The notes: a model not told the origin generated them from the letters alone. A stretch of DNA of 64,000 bases from Microtetraspora glauca (GCA_000721275.1 JOFO01000003.1:186001-250000), one strand, 5' to 3'. Positions 50,167 through 59,948 are shown, counted from the first letter of the stretch. Numbers and translations are program-made.

Positions 50167-51506
50167 TTGCTCTCGGGCACCTTCCAGCCGAACCTTGCCT
50201 TGATCGCGGCGCCGTGGGCCGGGAGGTCCTCGGCCTCGGCGAGGGTGACCACGTGGTGGGCCACGTCGGCGAGCGCGTCGCGCGTGTAGTCCACGATGTG
50301 CACGCCGCGCAGGAAGGACTGCACGGAGAGGCCCGAGGAGTGGCAGGCGCAGCCGCCGGTGGGCAGGACGTGGTTGGAGCCGGCGCAGTAGTCGCCGAGG
50401 GAGACCGGCGCCCAGGGGCCGACGAAGACCGCGCCGGCGTTGCGGACCCGGTCGGCGCGGGCGGCGGCGTCGGCGGTCTGGATCTCCAGGTGCTCGGCGC
50501 CGTAGGCGTCGACGACGGTGAGGCCGTCCTCCAGGTCGGTGACGAGGACGATCGCGGACTGCTTTCCGGCCAGGGCCGGGGCGATCCGGTCCTCGACGTG
50601 CCGGGCGACGGCGACCTGGGCCTTCAGCTCGGCCTCGACGGCCTCGGCCAGCTCCGGGGAGTCGGTGACGAGGACGGACGCGGCCATCGGGTCGTGCTCG
50701 GCCTGGCTGATGAGGTCGGCGGCGACGTGCACAGGGTCGGCGGTGGAGTCCGCGAGGACCGCGATCTCGGTCGGGCCGGCCTCGGCGTCGATGCCGATGC
50801 GGCCCTTGAGGAGGCGCTTGGCGGCGGCGACGTAGATGTTGCCGGGGCCGGTGACCAGGTTGACGGGCTCGCAGCCGGGCTCGTCGGCGGTGGACGCGGT
50901 GCCGTACGCGAACATGGCGATGGCCTGGGCGCCGCCGGCCGCGTACACCTCGTCGACGCCGAGCAGGGCGCAGGCGGCGAGGATCGTCGGGTGCGGCAGG
51001 CCGCCGAAGTCCTTCTGCGGCGGGGAGGCGACGGCGATGCCCTCGACGCCGGCCTCCTGGGCCGGGACGACGTTCATCACGACGGAGGACGGGTAGACGG
51101 CGCGTCCGCCCGGCACGTACAGGCCGACGCGGTCGACGGGGATCCACTTCTCGGTGACCGTGCCGCCGGGCACGACCTGGGTGGTGTGGGTGGTGCGGCG
51201 CTGGTCGCGGTGGACCAGCCGGGCGCGCCGGATGGACTCCTCCAGGGCGGCGCGGACGGCCGGGTCGAGCTCGTCGAGGGCGCGCGCGAGCGCCTCGGCG
51301 GGGACGCGCAGGCGCTCCAGGCGGACGCCGTCGAATTTCTCCCCGTAGTCGATCACCGCGGCCGCGCCATGATGCCGTACGTCCTCGCAGATCGGCCGCA
51401 CCTTCTCCAGGGCGGCTTCCACGTCGAACTCGGCACGGGGCAGCAGGTCGCGCAGGGCGGAACCCTCGGGGAGGGCCTCGCCGCGCAGATCGATTCGAGA
51501 GATCAC
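50163..51506 (-). CDS. hisD: Histidinol dehydrogenase
   Basis: 447 residues from a GTG start. The family block [14 protein letters not shown], the zinc ligands in [12 protein letters not shown] and the catalytic Glu/His region near [23 protein letters not shown] are present. It oxidises histidinol to histidine with two NAD+. First gene of the his cluster, so its promoter is in the ~215 bases upstream, which contain two clear dyads. Confidence 0.96.
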   Translation of the reverse strand: MISRIDLRGEALPEGSALRDLLPRAEFDVEAALEKVRPICEDVRHHGAAAVIDYGEKFDGVRLERLRVPAEALARALDELDPAVRAALEESIRRARLVHRDQRRTTHTTQVVPGGTVTEKWIPVDRVGLYVPGGRAVYPSSVVMNVVPAQEAGVEGIAVASPPQKDFGGLPHPTILAACALLGVDEVYAAGGAQAIAMFAYGTASTADEPGCEPVNLVTGPGNIYVAAAKRLLKGRIGIDAEAGPTEIAVLADSTADPVHVAADLISQAEHDPMAASVLVTDSPELAEAVEAELKAQVAVARHVEDRIAPALAGKQSAIVLVTDLEDGLTVVDAYGAEHLEIQTADAAARADRVRNAGAVFVGPWAPVSLGDYCAGSNHVLPTGGCACHSSGLSVQSFLRGVHIVDYTRDALADVAHHVVTLAEAEDLPAHGAAIKARFGWKVPESK

Positions 51507-51546
51507 GGGTCAATTCTCTCAGACGGCTCTCCGGCCCGGGCTTCCC

Positions 51547-51563
51547 GTATCACTGGCTGATAC
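51547..51563. promoter_or_regulatory. Dyad GTATCA-N5-TGATAC upstream of hisD
   Basis: Perfect 6-base arms with a 5-base centre, 41 bases upstream of the hisD start. It could be an operator for the his operon; the regulator is unknown. Confidence 0.4.
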
Positions 51564-51592
51564 TCGGCTTGCCGCACGTCGATACGCGCCCC

Positions 51593-51612
51593 AGTGGCGT
51601 CTCCTCGCCACT
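51593..51612. promoter_or_regulatory. Hairpin AGTGGCG / CGCCACT upstream of hisD
   Basis: Perfect 7-base arms with a 6-base loop. It lies between hisD and the divergent membrane protein gene; it could be a second operator or a structured leader. No function assigned. Confidence 0.35.
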
Positions 51613-51723
51613 CCTGACCGTTAGCGTTCAGCCCGTCACAGTCCGGGAAGAACGACTGTACGAACCCGCCCTCCCCGGGAAGCGGAGGGGCGGGAGCGTA
51701 TCGGGGAGAGCGAGGGGGCGGCA

Positions 51724-53322
51724 GTGACCCAGCCGCACGAGGACGGGATGCCGGACGGTCTCACGGGCCCGGAGCGGGCCGTGTGGCAGGCGTTCCGGAT
51801 CGGCAGGACCTGCGATCTGACGGAGGGGGTGCGGGAGCGGGACGACCCGTTCGGGGAGGCGGCCTGGGGGCCGGAGCGGAGCGTGCGCGCCGACGTGGTG
51901 GCGGCGCTGCTGCTCGACGGGCCGCCGGCCCGGTCGGGCCGGGTGGCGGCGCTGAAGCTGCGCGGGGTGCGGATCACCGGCGTGCTGGACCTGGCCGGCG
52001 GGACCATAGCGCCGTACGTGGAGCTGGCCGGCTGCCGCTTCGACGACGAGGTGGTGGTGCCCGAGGCGCGGTTCGGCACCCTGCGGATGGTCGGCTGCGC
52101 GCTGCCCCGGCTGGAGGCGGCCCGGCTGCACACCGAGGGCGATCTGCACCTGCCGCGCTGCCGGGTGCGGCGGGGCATCCGGCTGACGGACGCCCAGATC
52201 GGCACGGACCTGCTGATCAACCAGATCCGGGTGGGGCCGGACGGGCGCGGCCGGGCGATCACGGCGGACGGCATGGTGGTGGCGCAGGACCTCCAGGCCG
52301 AGCTGATCGAGACGCACGGCGAGTTCAGCCTGCGCGGGGCGAAGGTCGGCGTGTCGCTGAGCCTGCGGGGCAGCGTGCTCCGCTCGGACCAGGGCCGCCG
52401 CGCCCTGAACGCCCCGCAGCTGACCGTCGAGCGCACGCTGTACCTGAACGCGGCATGGGTCTACGAGGGGGCGGCGGGCCCGTCCACGGCGACGCCGCCG
52501 TACGGGGTGGCGCCGGTCCGGGACGCCCGGCGCAAGCCGGCCGAGTTCCACGGCGGGGTCCGGCTGGACGACGGGCGGTTCGGCGACGCGGTGGACCTGA
52601 ACCACGCCCGCTTCCTGCTCGACGGCGCCCGCCGCGACGAGCTGTCGCTGCGCCGGATCGTCACCCCGGAGCTGAGGTTCAACGGGGAGCGCCCGGAGGA
52701 GGGCCGGGTGGTGCTGAACGGCGCGAAGGTGGTGACGCTGATCGACCTGTCCACCAGCTGGCCGGGCCCCGGCGGCCTGGCGCTGAGCGGTTTCGTCTAC
52801 GAGAACCTGGTGCCGTACGGGCACTTCCCGCTGGCCCGGCGGATCGAGTGGGTGGCGGCGGCGACCCCCGAGTACGCGCCGGAGCCGTACGAGCGGCTGG
52901 CGACGGTGCTGCGCAACAGCGGGGAGGACGCGGACGCCCGCGAGGTGCTGCTGGCCAAGCAGCGGCGCAGACGGGAGACGCTGCCGCTCGCCGGGAAGCT
53001 GTGGGGGTACGTGCAGGACTGGACGGTGGCGTACGGCTACCGGCCGGGCCGGGCGGCGCTGTGGATGGCGGTGCTGTGGGCGGCGGGCACGCTGGCCTTC
53101 TCGCGGTACGACCCGGTGCCGATCAAGGAGGGCGAGGGTCCGGCGTGGAACGGCACGCTGTACGCGCTGGACCTGCTGCTTCCGGTGATCACGCTCGGCC
53201 AGGACGGCTACTGGCGGCTGGAGGGCGGCTGGCAGTGGGCGGCGGCGGTGCTGATCCTGCTCGGCTGGATCCTGGCGACGACGGTGGCGGCGGGGGCAAC
53301 CCGGCTGCTGCGGCGCGGCTGA
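51724..53322 (+). CDS. Pentapeptide-repeat-like protein with C-terminal membrane domain
   Basis: 532 residues starting at GTG with GAGGGGGCG upstream. Residues ~75-370 form a repetitive right-handed beta-helix-like region (units such as LDLAGGTIAPYVELAGCRFDD, VRITG, RFNGE). The C-terminal ~120 residues have two or three membrane helices around a segment LYALDLLLPVITLGQDGYW that resembles ion-channel-like domains fused to pentapeptide proteins. Such proteins are sometimes annotated loosely as oxidoreductases, but no cofactor motif is visible. Divergent from hisD. Function unknown. Confidence 0.7.
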   Translation: MTQPHEDGMPDGLTGPERAVWQAFRIGRTCDLTEGVRERDDPFGEAAWGPERSVRADVVAALLLDGPPARSGRVAALKLRGVRITGVLDLAGGTIAPYVELAGCRFDDEVVVPEARFGTLRMVGCALPRLEAARLHTEGDLHLPRCRVRRGIRLTDAQIGTDLLINQIRVGPDGRGRAITADGMVVAQDLQAELIETHGEFSLRGAKVGVSLSLRGSVLRSDQGRRALNAPQLTVERTLYLNAAWVYEGAAGPSTATPPYGVAPVRDARRKPAEFHGGVRLDDGRFGDAVDLNHARFLLDGARRDELSLRRIVTPELRFNGERPEEGRVVLNGAKVVTLIDLSTSWPGPGGLALSGFVYENLVPYGHFPLARRIEWVAAATPEYAPEPYERLATVLRNSGEDADAREVLLAKQRRRRETLPLAGKLWGYVQDWTVAYGYRPGRAALWMAVLWAAGTLAFSRYDPVPIKEGEGPAWNGTLYALDLLLPVITLGQDGYWRLEGGWQWAAAVLILLGWILATTVAAGATRLLRRG

Positions 53323-53520
53323 CGGGGCGGACGGCGGCGGGGCTGACGGTGGTGGGGCGGCAGGGTGGTCGGCGGGGCGAGGCGGGCAGGGGGGCGGGGC
53401 AGCGGGCGGGGGCAGGAGGCGGGGGCGCGTGACGGCTCGGAGGAGACCGGGTGAGATCCGGGTGAAGGGACGGCGGCACGGCACGCCCGGAGCGCCCCCC
53501 GGTGGGAAGATACGTCTGCC

Positions 53521-54582
53521 ATGTCCTTCCTCCGCGCCGTCGTCGGCGCCGCCCGTTCGGCCCGGCACGCCCCGCGTCTCGCCGCCGGGCTGACGCCGGA
53601 CGACGACGTGCTGCTGGACGCCCCCGACGACCGGCTCGCGCCGGCCCTGGTGGCGGCGGCCGACGGGAATCCGGAGCCCGCGGCCAAGCTGCTCGCCACC
53701 ACCCGGGACGCCGGCGACTGGGAGGACCGGGACCGCCACGTGGGGCGGCTCGCCGCCTTCGCCTACCACCGGGGCGAGTGGCTGGAGCGCTGGACGGCCG
53801 CCGCGCCCCAAGACGCCGACGCCCTGCTGGTGGCGGCCCAGCTCGCGGTCCGCCGGGCCTGGGAGTCGCCGGCCCGCGCCGAGCGGCTGCGCGAGCTGGA
53901 CCCGCTGCTGCGCCCGCTCACCGAGGAGTCCGGGCGCGACCCGGTGCCGTGGCGGCTGGCGCTGGACCGGGCGCGCGGGGCGCACGCCGGGCACGCGGAG
54001 TTCGAGCGGCTGTGGGAGCAGGCCCTGCTGCGCTCCCCGCACCACTACGGCTGCCACGTCGCCGCGCTGAAGTACCTGTCGGCGCAGTGGTACGGCTCGC
54101 ACCGGGCGGCCTTCGACTTCGCGGAGCAGGCCGCCGACGACGCGGCGCCCGGTTCGCTGGTGCGGGCGCTGACGGTGCGCGCCGCCTACGAGGCGCTGCG
54201 CCCGCTGCCGGCGCCGGACGGTGCGGCGGGGGGCGGCCCGGTGCCGGCCGGTGCGGCGGTGGACGCGGCGCGGATCGACCGGGCGGCGGACCGGGGAAGG
54301 GCGCTGTCGGCGGAGTTCGCGGCGGGCGACCCGTGGCCGGCCGAGGTGCGGAACCTGCTGGCGTACGTTCTGGTGGAGCGGGAGCGGTGGGCGGACGCGC
54401 TGGCCGAGTTCGGCCGTACGGGGCCGTACGCGACGTCCTTCCCGTGGGCGGTCGGCGGCCACGATCCGCTGCGGCGGTTCCTGGCCGCGCGGGACCGGGC
54501 GCGGGCCGGGGCGGCGCGGCGGGGCACGCTGTGGGGGCGCGCGGGCGGAATCCCCGGACGGAGCGGTCCGCGCGGCCATTAG
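53521..54582 (+). CDS. Hypothetical TPR/DUF4034-like protein
   Basis: 353 residues, Ala/Arg-rich and helical. The repeated pattern of paired helices (LVAAADGNPEPAAKLLATT, WRLALDRARGAHAGHAEF, LRSPHHYGCHVAALKYL) is suggestive of tetratricopeptide-like superhelices and resembles streptomycete DUF4034-type proteins. No enzyme motif, signal peptide or membrane segment. GGGAAG lies before the ATG. The LON-domain gene begins 9 bases after its stop, so the two may be cotranscribed. Function unknown. Confidence 0.65.
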   Translation: MSFLRAVVGAARSARHAPRLAAGLTPDDDVLLDAPDDRLAPALVAAADGNPEPAAKLLATTRDAGDWEDRDRHVGRLAAFAYHRGEWLERWTAAAPQDADALLVAAQLAVRRAWESPARAERLRELDPLLRPLTEESGRDPVPWRLALDRARGAHAGHAEFERLWEQALLRSPHHYGCHVAALKYLSAQWYGSHRAAFDFAEQAADDAAPGSLVRALTVRAAYEALRPLPAPDGAAGGGPVPAGAAVDAARIDRAADRGRALSAEFAAGDPWPAEVRNLLAYVLVERERWADALAEFGRTGPYATSFPWAVGGHDPLRRFLAARDRARAGAARRGTLWGRAGGIPGRSGPRGH

Positions 54583-54591
54583 GCTGGGCCG

Positions 54592-55329
54592 GTGACCACC
54601 GCTCGCCTGCCCCTCTTCCCGCTCAACGCGGTGTTGTTCCCGGGCCTCGTGCTGCCGCTCAACGTCTTCGAGGAGCGGTATCGCGCCATGATGCGCGCCC
54701 TGCTCGACATCGACGCCTCCGAGCCGCGGCGTTTCGCCGTGGTCGCGATCCGGGACGGGCACGAGGTCGCGCCGACCGCGCCCGGGATGCCGGACCCGAC
54801 GGCACTGCCGGAGAAGGGACCCGCGGCGGGCTTCGGCCCCGATCCGCTGCGCAGCTTCCACCCGGTGGGGTGCGTCGCGGACGCGGCGAGCATCCGGCAG
54901 CGCGGGGACGGCTCGTACGAGGTGATGATCACCGGCACCACCCGGGTGCGGCTGCGTTCGGTGGACGCGAGCGGGCCGTTCCTGACGGCGGAGACCGAGG
55001 AGCTGCCGGAGGAGCCCGGCGAGGAGGCCGAGGCGCTGGCCGAAGGGGTGCTGCGGGCGTTCCGGGCGTACCAGAAGCGGCTGGCGGGCGCGCGGGAGCG
55101 GTCGCTGACGACCTCGGAGCTGCCCGACGACCCGTCGGTGGTGTCGTACCTGGTGGCGGCGGCGGCCATGGTGGACGTGCCGACGAAGCAGCGGCTCCTG
55201 GAGGCGCCGGACACGACCGTCCGGCTGCGCGAGGAGCTGGCGCTGCTGCGGGCGGAGACGGCGGTGCTGCGGCACCTTCCGTCGCTGCCGGCGGTGGAGC
55301 TGACCCAGGCGCCCACCCACCCGAACTGA
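54592..55329 (+). CDS. LON substrate-binding domain protein
   Basis: 245 residues starting at GTG. LPLFPLNAVLFPGLVLPLNVFEERYR opens the Lon N-terminal (PUA-like) domain, and HPVGCVADAASIRQRGDGSY continues it; the C-terminal ~100 residues are helical. The ATPase and protease domains of Lon are absent, so it is not a protease itself; it may be an adaptor recognising substrates. Standalone members are widespread in actinobacteria without assigned function. Followed 28 bases later by the YbaK-like gene. Confidence 0.85.
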   Translation: MTTARLPLFPLNAVLFPGLVLPLNVFEERYRAMMRALLDIDASEPRRFAVVAIRDGHEVAPTAPGMPDPTALPEKGPAAGFGPDPLRSFHPVGCVADAASIRQRGDGSYEVMITGTTRVRLRSVDASGPFLTAETEELPEEPGEEAEALAEGVLRAFRAYQKRLAGARERSLTTSELPDDPSVVSYLVAAAAMVDVPTKQRLLEAPDTTVRLREELALLRAETAVLRHLPSLPAVELTQAPTHPN

Positions 55330-55357
55330 TCGGACCGAGAAGACCGCGGAGGTCCCG

Positions 55358-55855
55358 GTGGCGAAGAAGAAGCAGAAGAACGGCGGCGGCACCCCGGCGA
55401 CGGTGGCGCTGGCCGCGGCCGGCACGGCGTACACCCTGCACGCGTACGAGCACGACCCGGCCGCCCCCTCGTACGGCGAGGAGGCGGCGGAGGCGCTGGG
55501 CGTGACGCCCGACCGGGTCTTCAAGACGCTGGTCGCGGACGTCGACGGGGAGCTGACGGTGGCGGTGGTGCCGGTCGCCGGGCAGCTGGACCTGAAGGCG
55601 CTGGCGTCGGCGGTCGGCGGCAAGCGGGCCGTGATGGCGGACCCGGCGGCGGCCGAGCGGACCACCGGCTACGTGCGGGGCGGGATCTCCCCGCTGGGGC
55701 AGCGCAAGCGGCTGCGGACGGTGCTCGACGCGTCGGCGGCGGAGCACGGCACGATCTGCGTCTCGGCCGGCCGGCGGGGGCTGGAGGTCGAGCTCTCCCC
55801 CGCCGACCTGGCCGCGCTCACCTCGGCGGTGCTGGCTCCGATCGGCCGCGGCTGA
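55358..55855 (+). CDS. ybaK: YbaK/ProX-type Cys-tRNA(Pro) deacylase
   Basis: 165 residues starting at GTG. The YbaK/ProX editing domain is recognisable: LGVTPDRVFKTLVADVDGELTVAVVPV with the conserved lysine (FKTL), GKRAVMADPAAAERTTGYV, and GGISPLGQRKRLRTVLDASA. It hydrolyses mischarged Cys-tRNA(Pro) in trans. A basic N-terminus (KKKQKNGGG) precedes the fold. Likely cotranscribed with the LON-domain gene. Confidence 0.9.
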   Translation: MAKKKQKNGGGTPATVALAAAGTAYTLHAYEHDPAAPSYGEEAAEALGVTPDRVFKTLVADVDGELTVAVVPVAGQLDLKALASAVGGKRAVMADPAAAERTTGYVRGGISPLGQRKRLRTVLDASAAEHGTICVSAGRRGLEVELSPADLAALTSAVLAPIGRG

Positions 55856-55870
55856 CCGGTCTCCGGGCGG

Positions 55871-56482
55871 TCAGCGCCGGTACGGGTCGCCGGGGGCGGG
55901 CTCCGGGTCGCGGGGGCCGAAGACCCCGGTCAGCAGCAGGTGGACGATCATGGCGGCGAGCGGCCAGGCCAGCATCGCCGCGGCCCCCATCTGGAGCTTC
56001 AGCGGGGCGTCGAAGACGACCTCCGGGCCGACGGCCTTGGCGTGGGCGACCACGTCGGCGGTCGGCCCCAGCTTCGTGCCCAGCCACCAGGCGAGCAGCG
56101 AGCCGAGGAGGCCGCCGGCGGCGAGTCCCAGGACCAGCGGGACGCCGCCCTCGCGGCGGGCGAGGAAGACGACGAGTCCGGCGACCGCGCCGAAGGCGAG
56201 CGCGAGGAGGACGAAGGTGCCGTCGGCGCCGATCGCGGCCTCTCCCTCGGAGTTCCGCAGATAGACGCCCTTGCCGTCGGAGATCAGCAGGACCGACGGC
56301 GCGAGCCACAGCCAGAGCACTCCGAGCACGGCGCCGGCGACCGCCGAGGCGGCCGTCACCACGAGGCCCTGGACGACCTCGGCCCGGGTGATCGGATCGC
56401 CGGCCGGGCCCTGGTGGGGCGGGGGCGGCGGCCAGGCGGGGTCGTTCGGCGGCTGCTGCGGAGGCGTCAGGGGTGCGGTCAC
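55871..56482 (-). CDS. DUF2567 membrane protein
   Basis: 203 residues from a GTG start. A proline-rich cytoplasmic N-terminus is followed by a membrane helix (VQGLVVTAASAVAGAVLGVLW), a short extracytoplasmic loop and three further helices (FVLLALAFGAVAGLVVFLA, VLGLAAGGLLGSLLAWWLG and MLAWPLAAMIVHLLLTG). This four-helix layout is the actinobacterial DUF2567 family, function unknown. Convergent with ybaK (15 bases apart) and 34 bases downstream of the ABC permease gene. Confidence 0.78.
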   Translation of the reverse strand: MTAPLTPPQQPPNDPAWPPPPPHQGPAGDPITRAEVVQGLVVTAASAVAGAVLGVLWLWLAPSVLLISDGKGVYLRNSEGEAAIGADGTFVLLALAFGAVAGLVVFLARREGGVPLVLGLAAGGLLGSLLAWWLGTKLGPTADVVAHAKAVGPEVVFDAPLKLQMGAAAMLAWPLAAMIVHLLLTGVFGPRDPEPAPGDPYRR

Positions 56483-56516
56483 CCCGCCATCGTGCCAGGT
56501 GTGTCCGTGGCCCGCC

Positions 56517-57341
56517 TCAGCGGACCGCGGCCCTGCGGTAGGCCCAGGTGGCGACGGCCAGCGACAGGACGCCGACGGCGCCGCAGACGGACAGGTCGAC
56601 GGCGACGGCCGCCCAGTCGGGGCTCGGGTCGAAGGCCCGGGCCAGCGCCTCGACCCCGTACGTCGACGGCAGCAGGTCGCGGGCCCAGCCGATCGGGGCC
56701 GGCATCCGCTCGGCCGGCAGCACGCCGAGCAGCAGCGCGGCGGACATGCCGAGCTGGCCGAGGAGGGTGGCGAGTTCCTGGCGGGGGGCGAGCAGGCCGA
56801 GGGCGGCGCCGAGCCCGGCGAGGGCGGCGCCGGAGAGCGGCACGACGGCGGCGAGCAGCCACAGGTGGCCGAGCGGCAGGCCGAAGAGGACGGCCCCGCT
56901 GACGGCGGTGACGAGGGTGCCGGGGACGGTGAAGGAGGCGTACGCGCCGGCGGCGCCGAGGACCACGGCGGCGGGCGGCACGGGCAGCGTGGCGTAGTGG
57001 TCGAGGCCGCCGGAGGCACGGAGCTGGCCGAAGTACTGGGCCAGCAGGTTGAGGGCGACGAAGGCGACGACCAGGACGGTGGAGCCGGCCACCACGGCGC
57101 GGGCCTCGGAGCCGCCGTCGACCACCCCGCGCATCAGGACCATGATCCCGATGGACTGGAAGGTGGCGACGAAGAGCAGCGGGATGCGGGCGACCCGGGC
57201 GCGGCTGAGCTGCGCCCGGTAGACGGCAGCGAGGGAGGGCAGCAGCCGGGCGGGCGGGGCGAGGGGCGCGGCCTCCTCGGCGTCCCGGGCCGGGGCGGCC
57301 GGCACGCCGGCCGTCAGGGCCTCGGCGGGCAGGGTGCTCAA
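56517..57341 (-). CDS. ABC-2 type transporter permease
   Basis: 274 residues, six predicted membrane helices (about 52-72, 88-105, 122-145, 150-172, 178-195 and 240-262) preceded by a ~35-residue cytoplasmic N-terminus, as in ABC-2 permeases. The start is read as TTG at 57341 with AGGAG ten bases upstream; no in-frame ATG or GTG gives a better fit. It partners the ATPase gene directly upstream, exporting an unknown compound or lipid. Confidence 0.83.
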   Translation of the reverse strand: MSTLPAEALTAGVPAAPARDAEEAAPLAPPARLLPSLAAVYRAQLSRARVARIPLLFVATFQSIGIMVLMRGVVDGGSEARAVVAGSTVLVVAFVALNLLAQYFGQLRASGGLDHYATLPVPPAAVVLGAAGAYASFTVPGTLVTAVSGAVLFGLPLGHLWLLAAVVPLSGAALAGLGAALGLLAPRQELATLLGQLGMSAALLLGVLPAERMPAPIGWARDLLPSTYGVEALARAFDPSPDWAAVAVDLSVCGAVGVLSLAVATWAYRRAAVR

Positions 57342-57429
57342 CGCGGACAGCTCCTGGGGGTGACGTGCGGTGCGTGGGGGGTCACGCCGGAGACGGGACG
57401 GGTGGCGGGGGCGGAAGGGGCGGCCGGGG

Positions 57430-58413
57430 TCACGCCTTCACCAGTCCCTCGCGGGCGGCGCCGCCGAGGGCGAGGTAGACGTCCTCCAGGCTGGGCGTGG
57501 CGAGGGTGAAGTCGTCCAGGGCGGCGAAGGCGGCGCCGCCGGTGACCGCGGCGACGGCCGCGCGGGCCTCGTCGGGGGCGAGGCGGAGGACCCAGCGGCG
57601 GCCGGTCTCCTGGGCGCGGTCGCGCAGGGCGGCGACCTCGGGGAGGCCGAGCGGGGCGGACTCGCGCCACAGCAGTTCGACGCGGACCTCGCCGGCGACG
57701 CGTTCCTTGAGTCCGGCGGGGGTGTCGCAGGCGATCACCCGGCCGCGGTCCAGGACGGCGACCCGGTCGAGGACGGTCTCGGCCTCGATGACGTTGTGGG
57801 TGACGAGGAGGACGGTGGTGCCGTGCTCGGCGCGGCGCCGGTCGACGGCCGCCCAGACGGCGCGGCGGGCGACCGGGTCCATGCCGGTGGTCGGTTCGTC
57901 GAGGACGAGGACGGGCCGGTGGCCGACGAGGGCGGTGGCGAAGCAGGCGAGCCGCCGCTGGCCGCCGGAGAGCTTCTTGAGGGGCCGGCCGGCCAGTCCG
58001 TCGAGGCCGAGCTCGCCGAGGACGGCGTCCCGTTCGGCGCGGGCCCCGGCGGCGGTGAGGCCGCGGAGCCGGCCGGTGGTCTCGGCGGCGAGGGCGACGG
58101 TCAGCTCGTCGAGGGCGGTGGACTCCTGGCCGAGGTAGGCGAGGAGGCGGGCCGCGCGCTCGGGGTGGCGGACCAGGTCGTGGCCGAGGAGCGTGACGGA
58201 GCCGGAGTCGGGGCGCATCAGTCCGGTCAGCTGGCGGACCAGGGTGGACTTGCCGGCGCCGTTGGGGCCGAGCAGGCCGAAGATCTCGCCGCCGCGCACG
58301 TCGAGGCTGATCCCGTCGGTGGCCCGCACCTCGGGGGTCGCGGGCGTTCCGCGTCCACCGCGCGTGGCGGGGTACGTCTTGACCAGATCCCGCACCGCGC
58401 ACACCGTACTCAC
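57430..58413 (-). CDS. ABC transporter ATP-binding protein
   Basis: 327 residues starting at GTG. Walker A GLLGPNGAGKST at 46-57, Q-loop GQES, signature LSGGQRRLACFATAL, Walker B LVLDEPTTGMDP and switch His in VTHNVIEAE. The C-terminal ~80 residues are the DUF4162-like regulatory tail common in drug exporters. It pairs with the ABC-2 permease gene 88 bases downstream. Typical of multidrug or antibiotic-resistance exporters; the substrate is unknown. The ribosome site before the GTG is weak. Confidence 0.9.
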   Translation of the reverse strand: MSTVCAVRDLVKTYPATRGGRGTPATPEVRATDGISLDVRGGEIFGLLGPNGAGKSTLVRQLTGLMRPDSGSVTLLGHDLVRHPERAARLLAYLGQESTALDELTVALAAETTGRLRGLTAAGARAERDAVLGELGLDGLAGRPLKKLSGGQRRLACFATALVGHRPVLVLDEPTTGMDPVARRAVWAAVDRRRAEHGTTVLLVTHNVIEAETVLDRVAVLDRGRVIACDTPAGLKERVAGEVRVELLWRESAPLGLPEVAALRDRAQETGRRWVLRLAPDEARAAVAAVTGGAAFAALDDFTLATPSLEDVYLALGGAAREGLVKA

Positions 58414-58424
58414 GGGGGAAGAGC

Positions 58425-59714
58425 CTACGGGGTCGCCGGTCCGGGTCCGGGCGCGGGGGCGGGTTCGGCGGCGGCGCGGACGTCGATCTCGCGCCAGAAG
58501 CCGGCCCGGATGGCGTACCGGTCGTGCTCGTCGATCTGGTCGTCCTTGTGCGCGAGGAGGCCGAACCGGGCCGCGTACCGGAGGAGTTCTCCGTCGATGC
58601 GGTGCGGGATGCGGGGGTAGAGGACGGAGAGCCGCTGGACGTGGCTCTGGTCGGAGAGCCGCTCCAGCCACCGGCGGGCGAAGACCTGCCCGACCTCGAA
58701 GGGGTCGCCGCCGACGGTGGTGATGTCCTCCTCGCGGTCGGCCCAGCGCTGCTCGGCGCTGGTGAGGGCGGCGAGGGTGGGCAGCGAGGCGGTCTCGGGC
58801 GGCTCGCCGAGGGCGGTCGGCGGCCGGTCGACCCAGCCCCGGTCGGAGGACCAGCGCAGGGCGCTGGCCGCCTGGGGCGGAGCGGGGTGCGCGGCGGGCG
58901 ACGGGGCGGCGGGGCGCAGTCCGGCGAGGTCCTTGGGGGTGGGGACGTGCTTGCCGGTGGGGGCCGGGACGGCGGCGGGTCCGTGGCCGTCGGCGGTGGC
59001 GGCGGGGGCGCCGTCGGCGGCGGTGCGGCGCTCGCGCGCGGCGGCGGCCTCCGCGGCGCGCTCGGCGGAGGCGAGGGCGGCCTCGGGGAGCGGGGCGGAG
59101 AGGATGGCGGCGATCTCGGGGCGGGGGACGGGCGGCGGGGCGCAGACCCCGGTGAGGTCCTTGGCGCGGACGGCCCGGGTGATCCAGACCCGGTCGAGGA
59201 CGCGCCGCTCGTCGGCCTCGGCGACCAGGTCCTCGGACTGGTTGTAGTCGCCGTCGGCGGCCTGGACGGCCCAGAGGTGGACGGCGACGCCGTGCTCCTT
59301 GGCGGACATCAGGCCGGGGAGCAGGTCGCCGTCGCCGGTGACGAGGACGATGTCGGAGCAGGCGCGGTTGCGGGCCAGCTCGGTGAGCTCGGTGTGCATG
59401 GCCGCGTCGACGCCCTTCTGGGCCCAGCGGCCGTCGCTGCGGGTCAGGGCGCCGAGCCGGACGGTGACCCGGGGCATCACCCGCAGCCGGCGGTGCTCGG
59501 GCTGCGGCACCCGGTCGGGGGCGCCGTCGAACCAGTAGATCCGCAGCAACGGGAGGCCGGTCTCGATCTCGGCCCGTTCACGGAGCTGCTGGATGAGCCC
59601 GGCGTGGTCCACGCTGATGCGGGATCGCGCCGAGTCCCCGGCGAGCAGGCTGGCGGCGGCTCCCAGCAGATAGCCGGCGTCCACCAGGACGACGCATCGG
59701 TCCACGTGCTCCAC
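58425..59714 (-). CDS. NYN-domain (PIN-like) protein
   Basis: 429 residues. The N-terminal ~170 residues form a NYN domain (LabA/DUF88 group) with acidic residues at Asp12 (VLVDAGYLLG), KGVDAAMH and TGDGDLLPG, the last two forming the usual metal site. A ~130-residue Pro/Ala linker follows, then a C-terminal domain (GDPFEVGQVFARRWLERLSD..ELLRYAARFGLL) resembling the winged-helix/OST-HTH type tail of these proteins. Likely an RNA nuclease or RNA-binding protein. GTG at 59714 is used; GTG at 59705 has a slightly better ribosome site (GGTGGAG). Upstream of the ABC pair with an 11-base gap. Confidence 0.82.
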   Translation of the reverse strand: MEHVDRCVVLVDAGYLLGAAASLLAGDSARSRISVDHAGLIQQLRERAEIETGLPLLRIYWFDGAPDRVPQPEHRRLRVMPRVTVRLGALTRSDGRWAQKGVDAAMHTELTELARNRACSDIVLVTGDGDLLPGLMSAKEHGVAVHLWAVQAADGDYNQSEDLVAEADERRVLDRVWITRAVRAKDLTGVCAPPPVPRPEIAAILSAPLPEAALASAERAAEAAAARERRTAADGAPAATADGHGPAAVPAPTGKHVPTPKDLAGLRPAAPSPAAHPAPPQAASALRWSSDRGWVDRPPTALGEPPETASLPTLAALTSAEQRWADREEDITTVGGDPFEVGQVFARRWLERLSDQSHVQRLSVLYPRIPHRIDGELLRYAARFGLLAHKDDQIDEHDRYAIRAGFWREIDVRAAAEPAPAPGPGPATP

Positions 59715-59948
59715 CTCTTTCGGATCTCGGCCGGACTCGGGATCTCAGGTGTTCCGGGTTCCTTCGAGTCTGCCCGACGGCCCGGGGGTTGACGGCCGGA
59801 ACTGGATCATCGGCGTGGCGGGGCTCGCGGCGGCGCCCGCGCGGGGCGCCCTCACGCATCGTAATGATCCAACATGCGGCGGTTTCTCCCGTGTGTGAGT
59901 CTGACAGCGGCCCTGGCCCCTAGATCCCTTCGAGGAGGCATCATCCCC

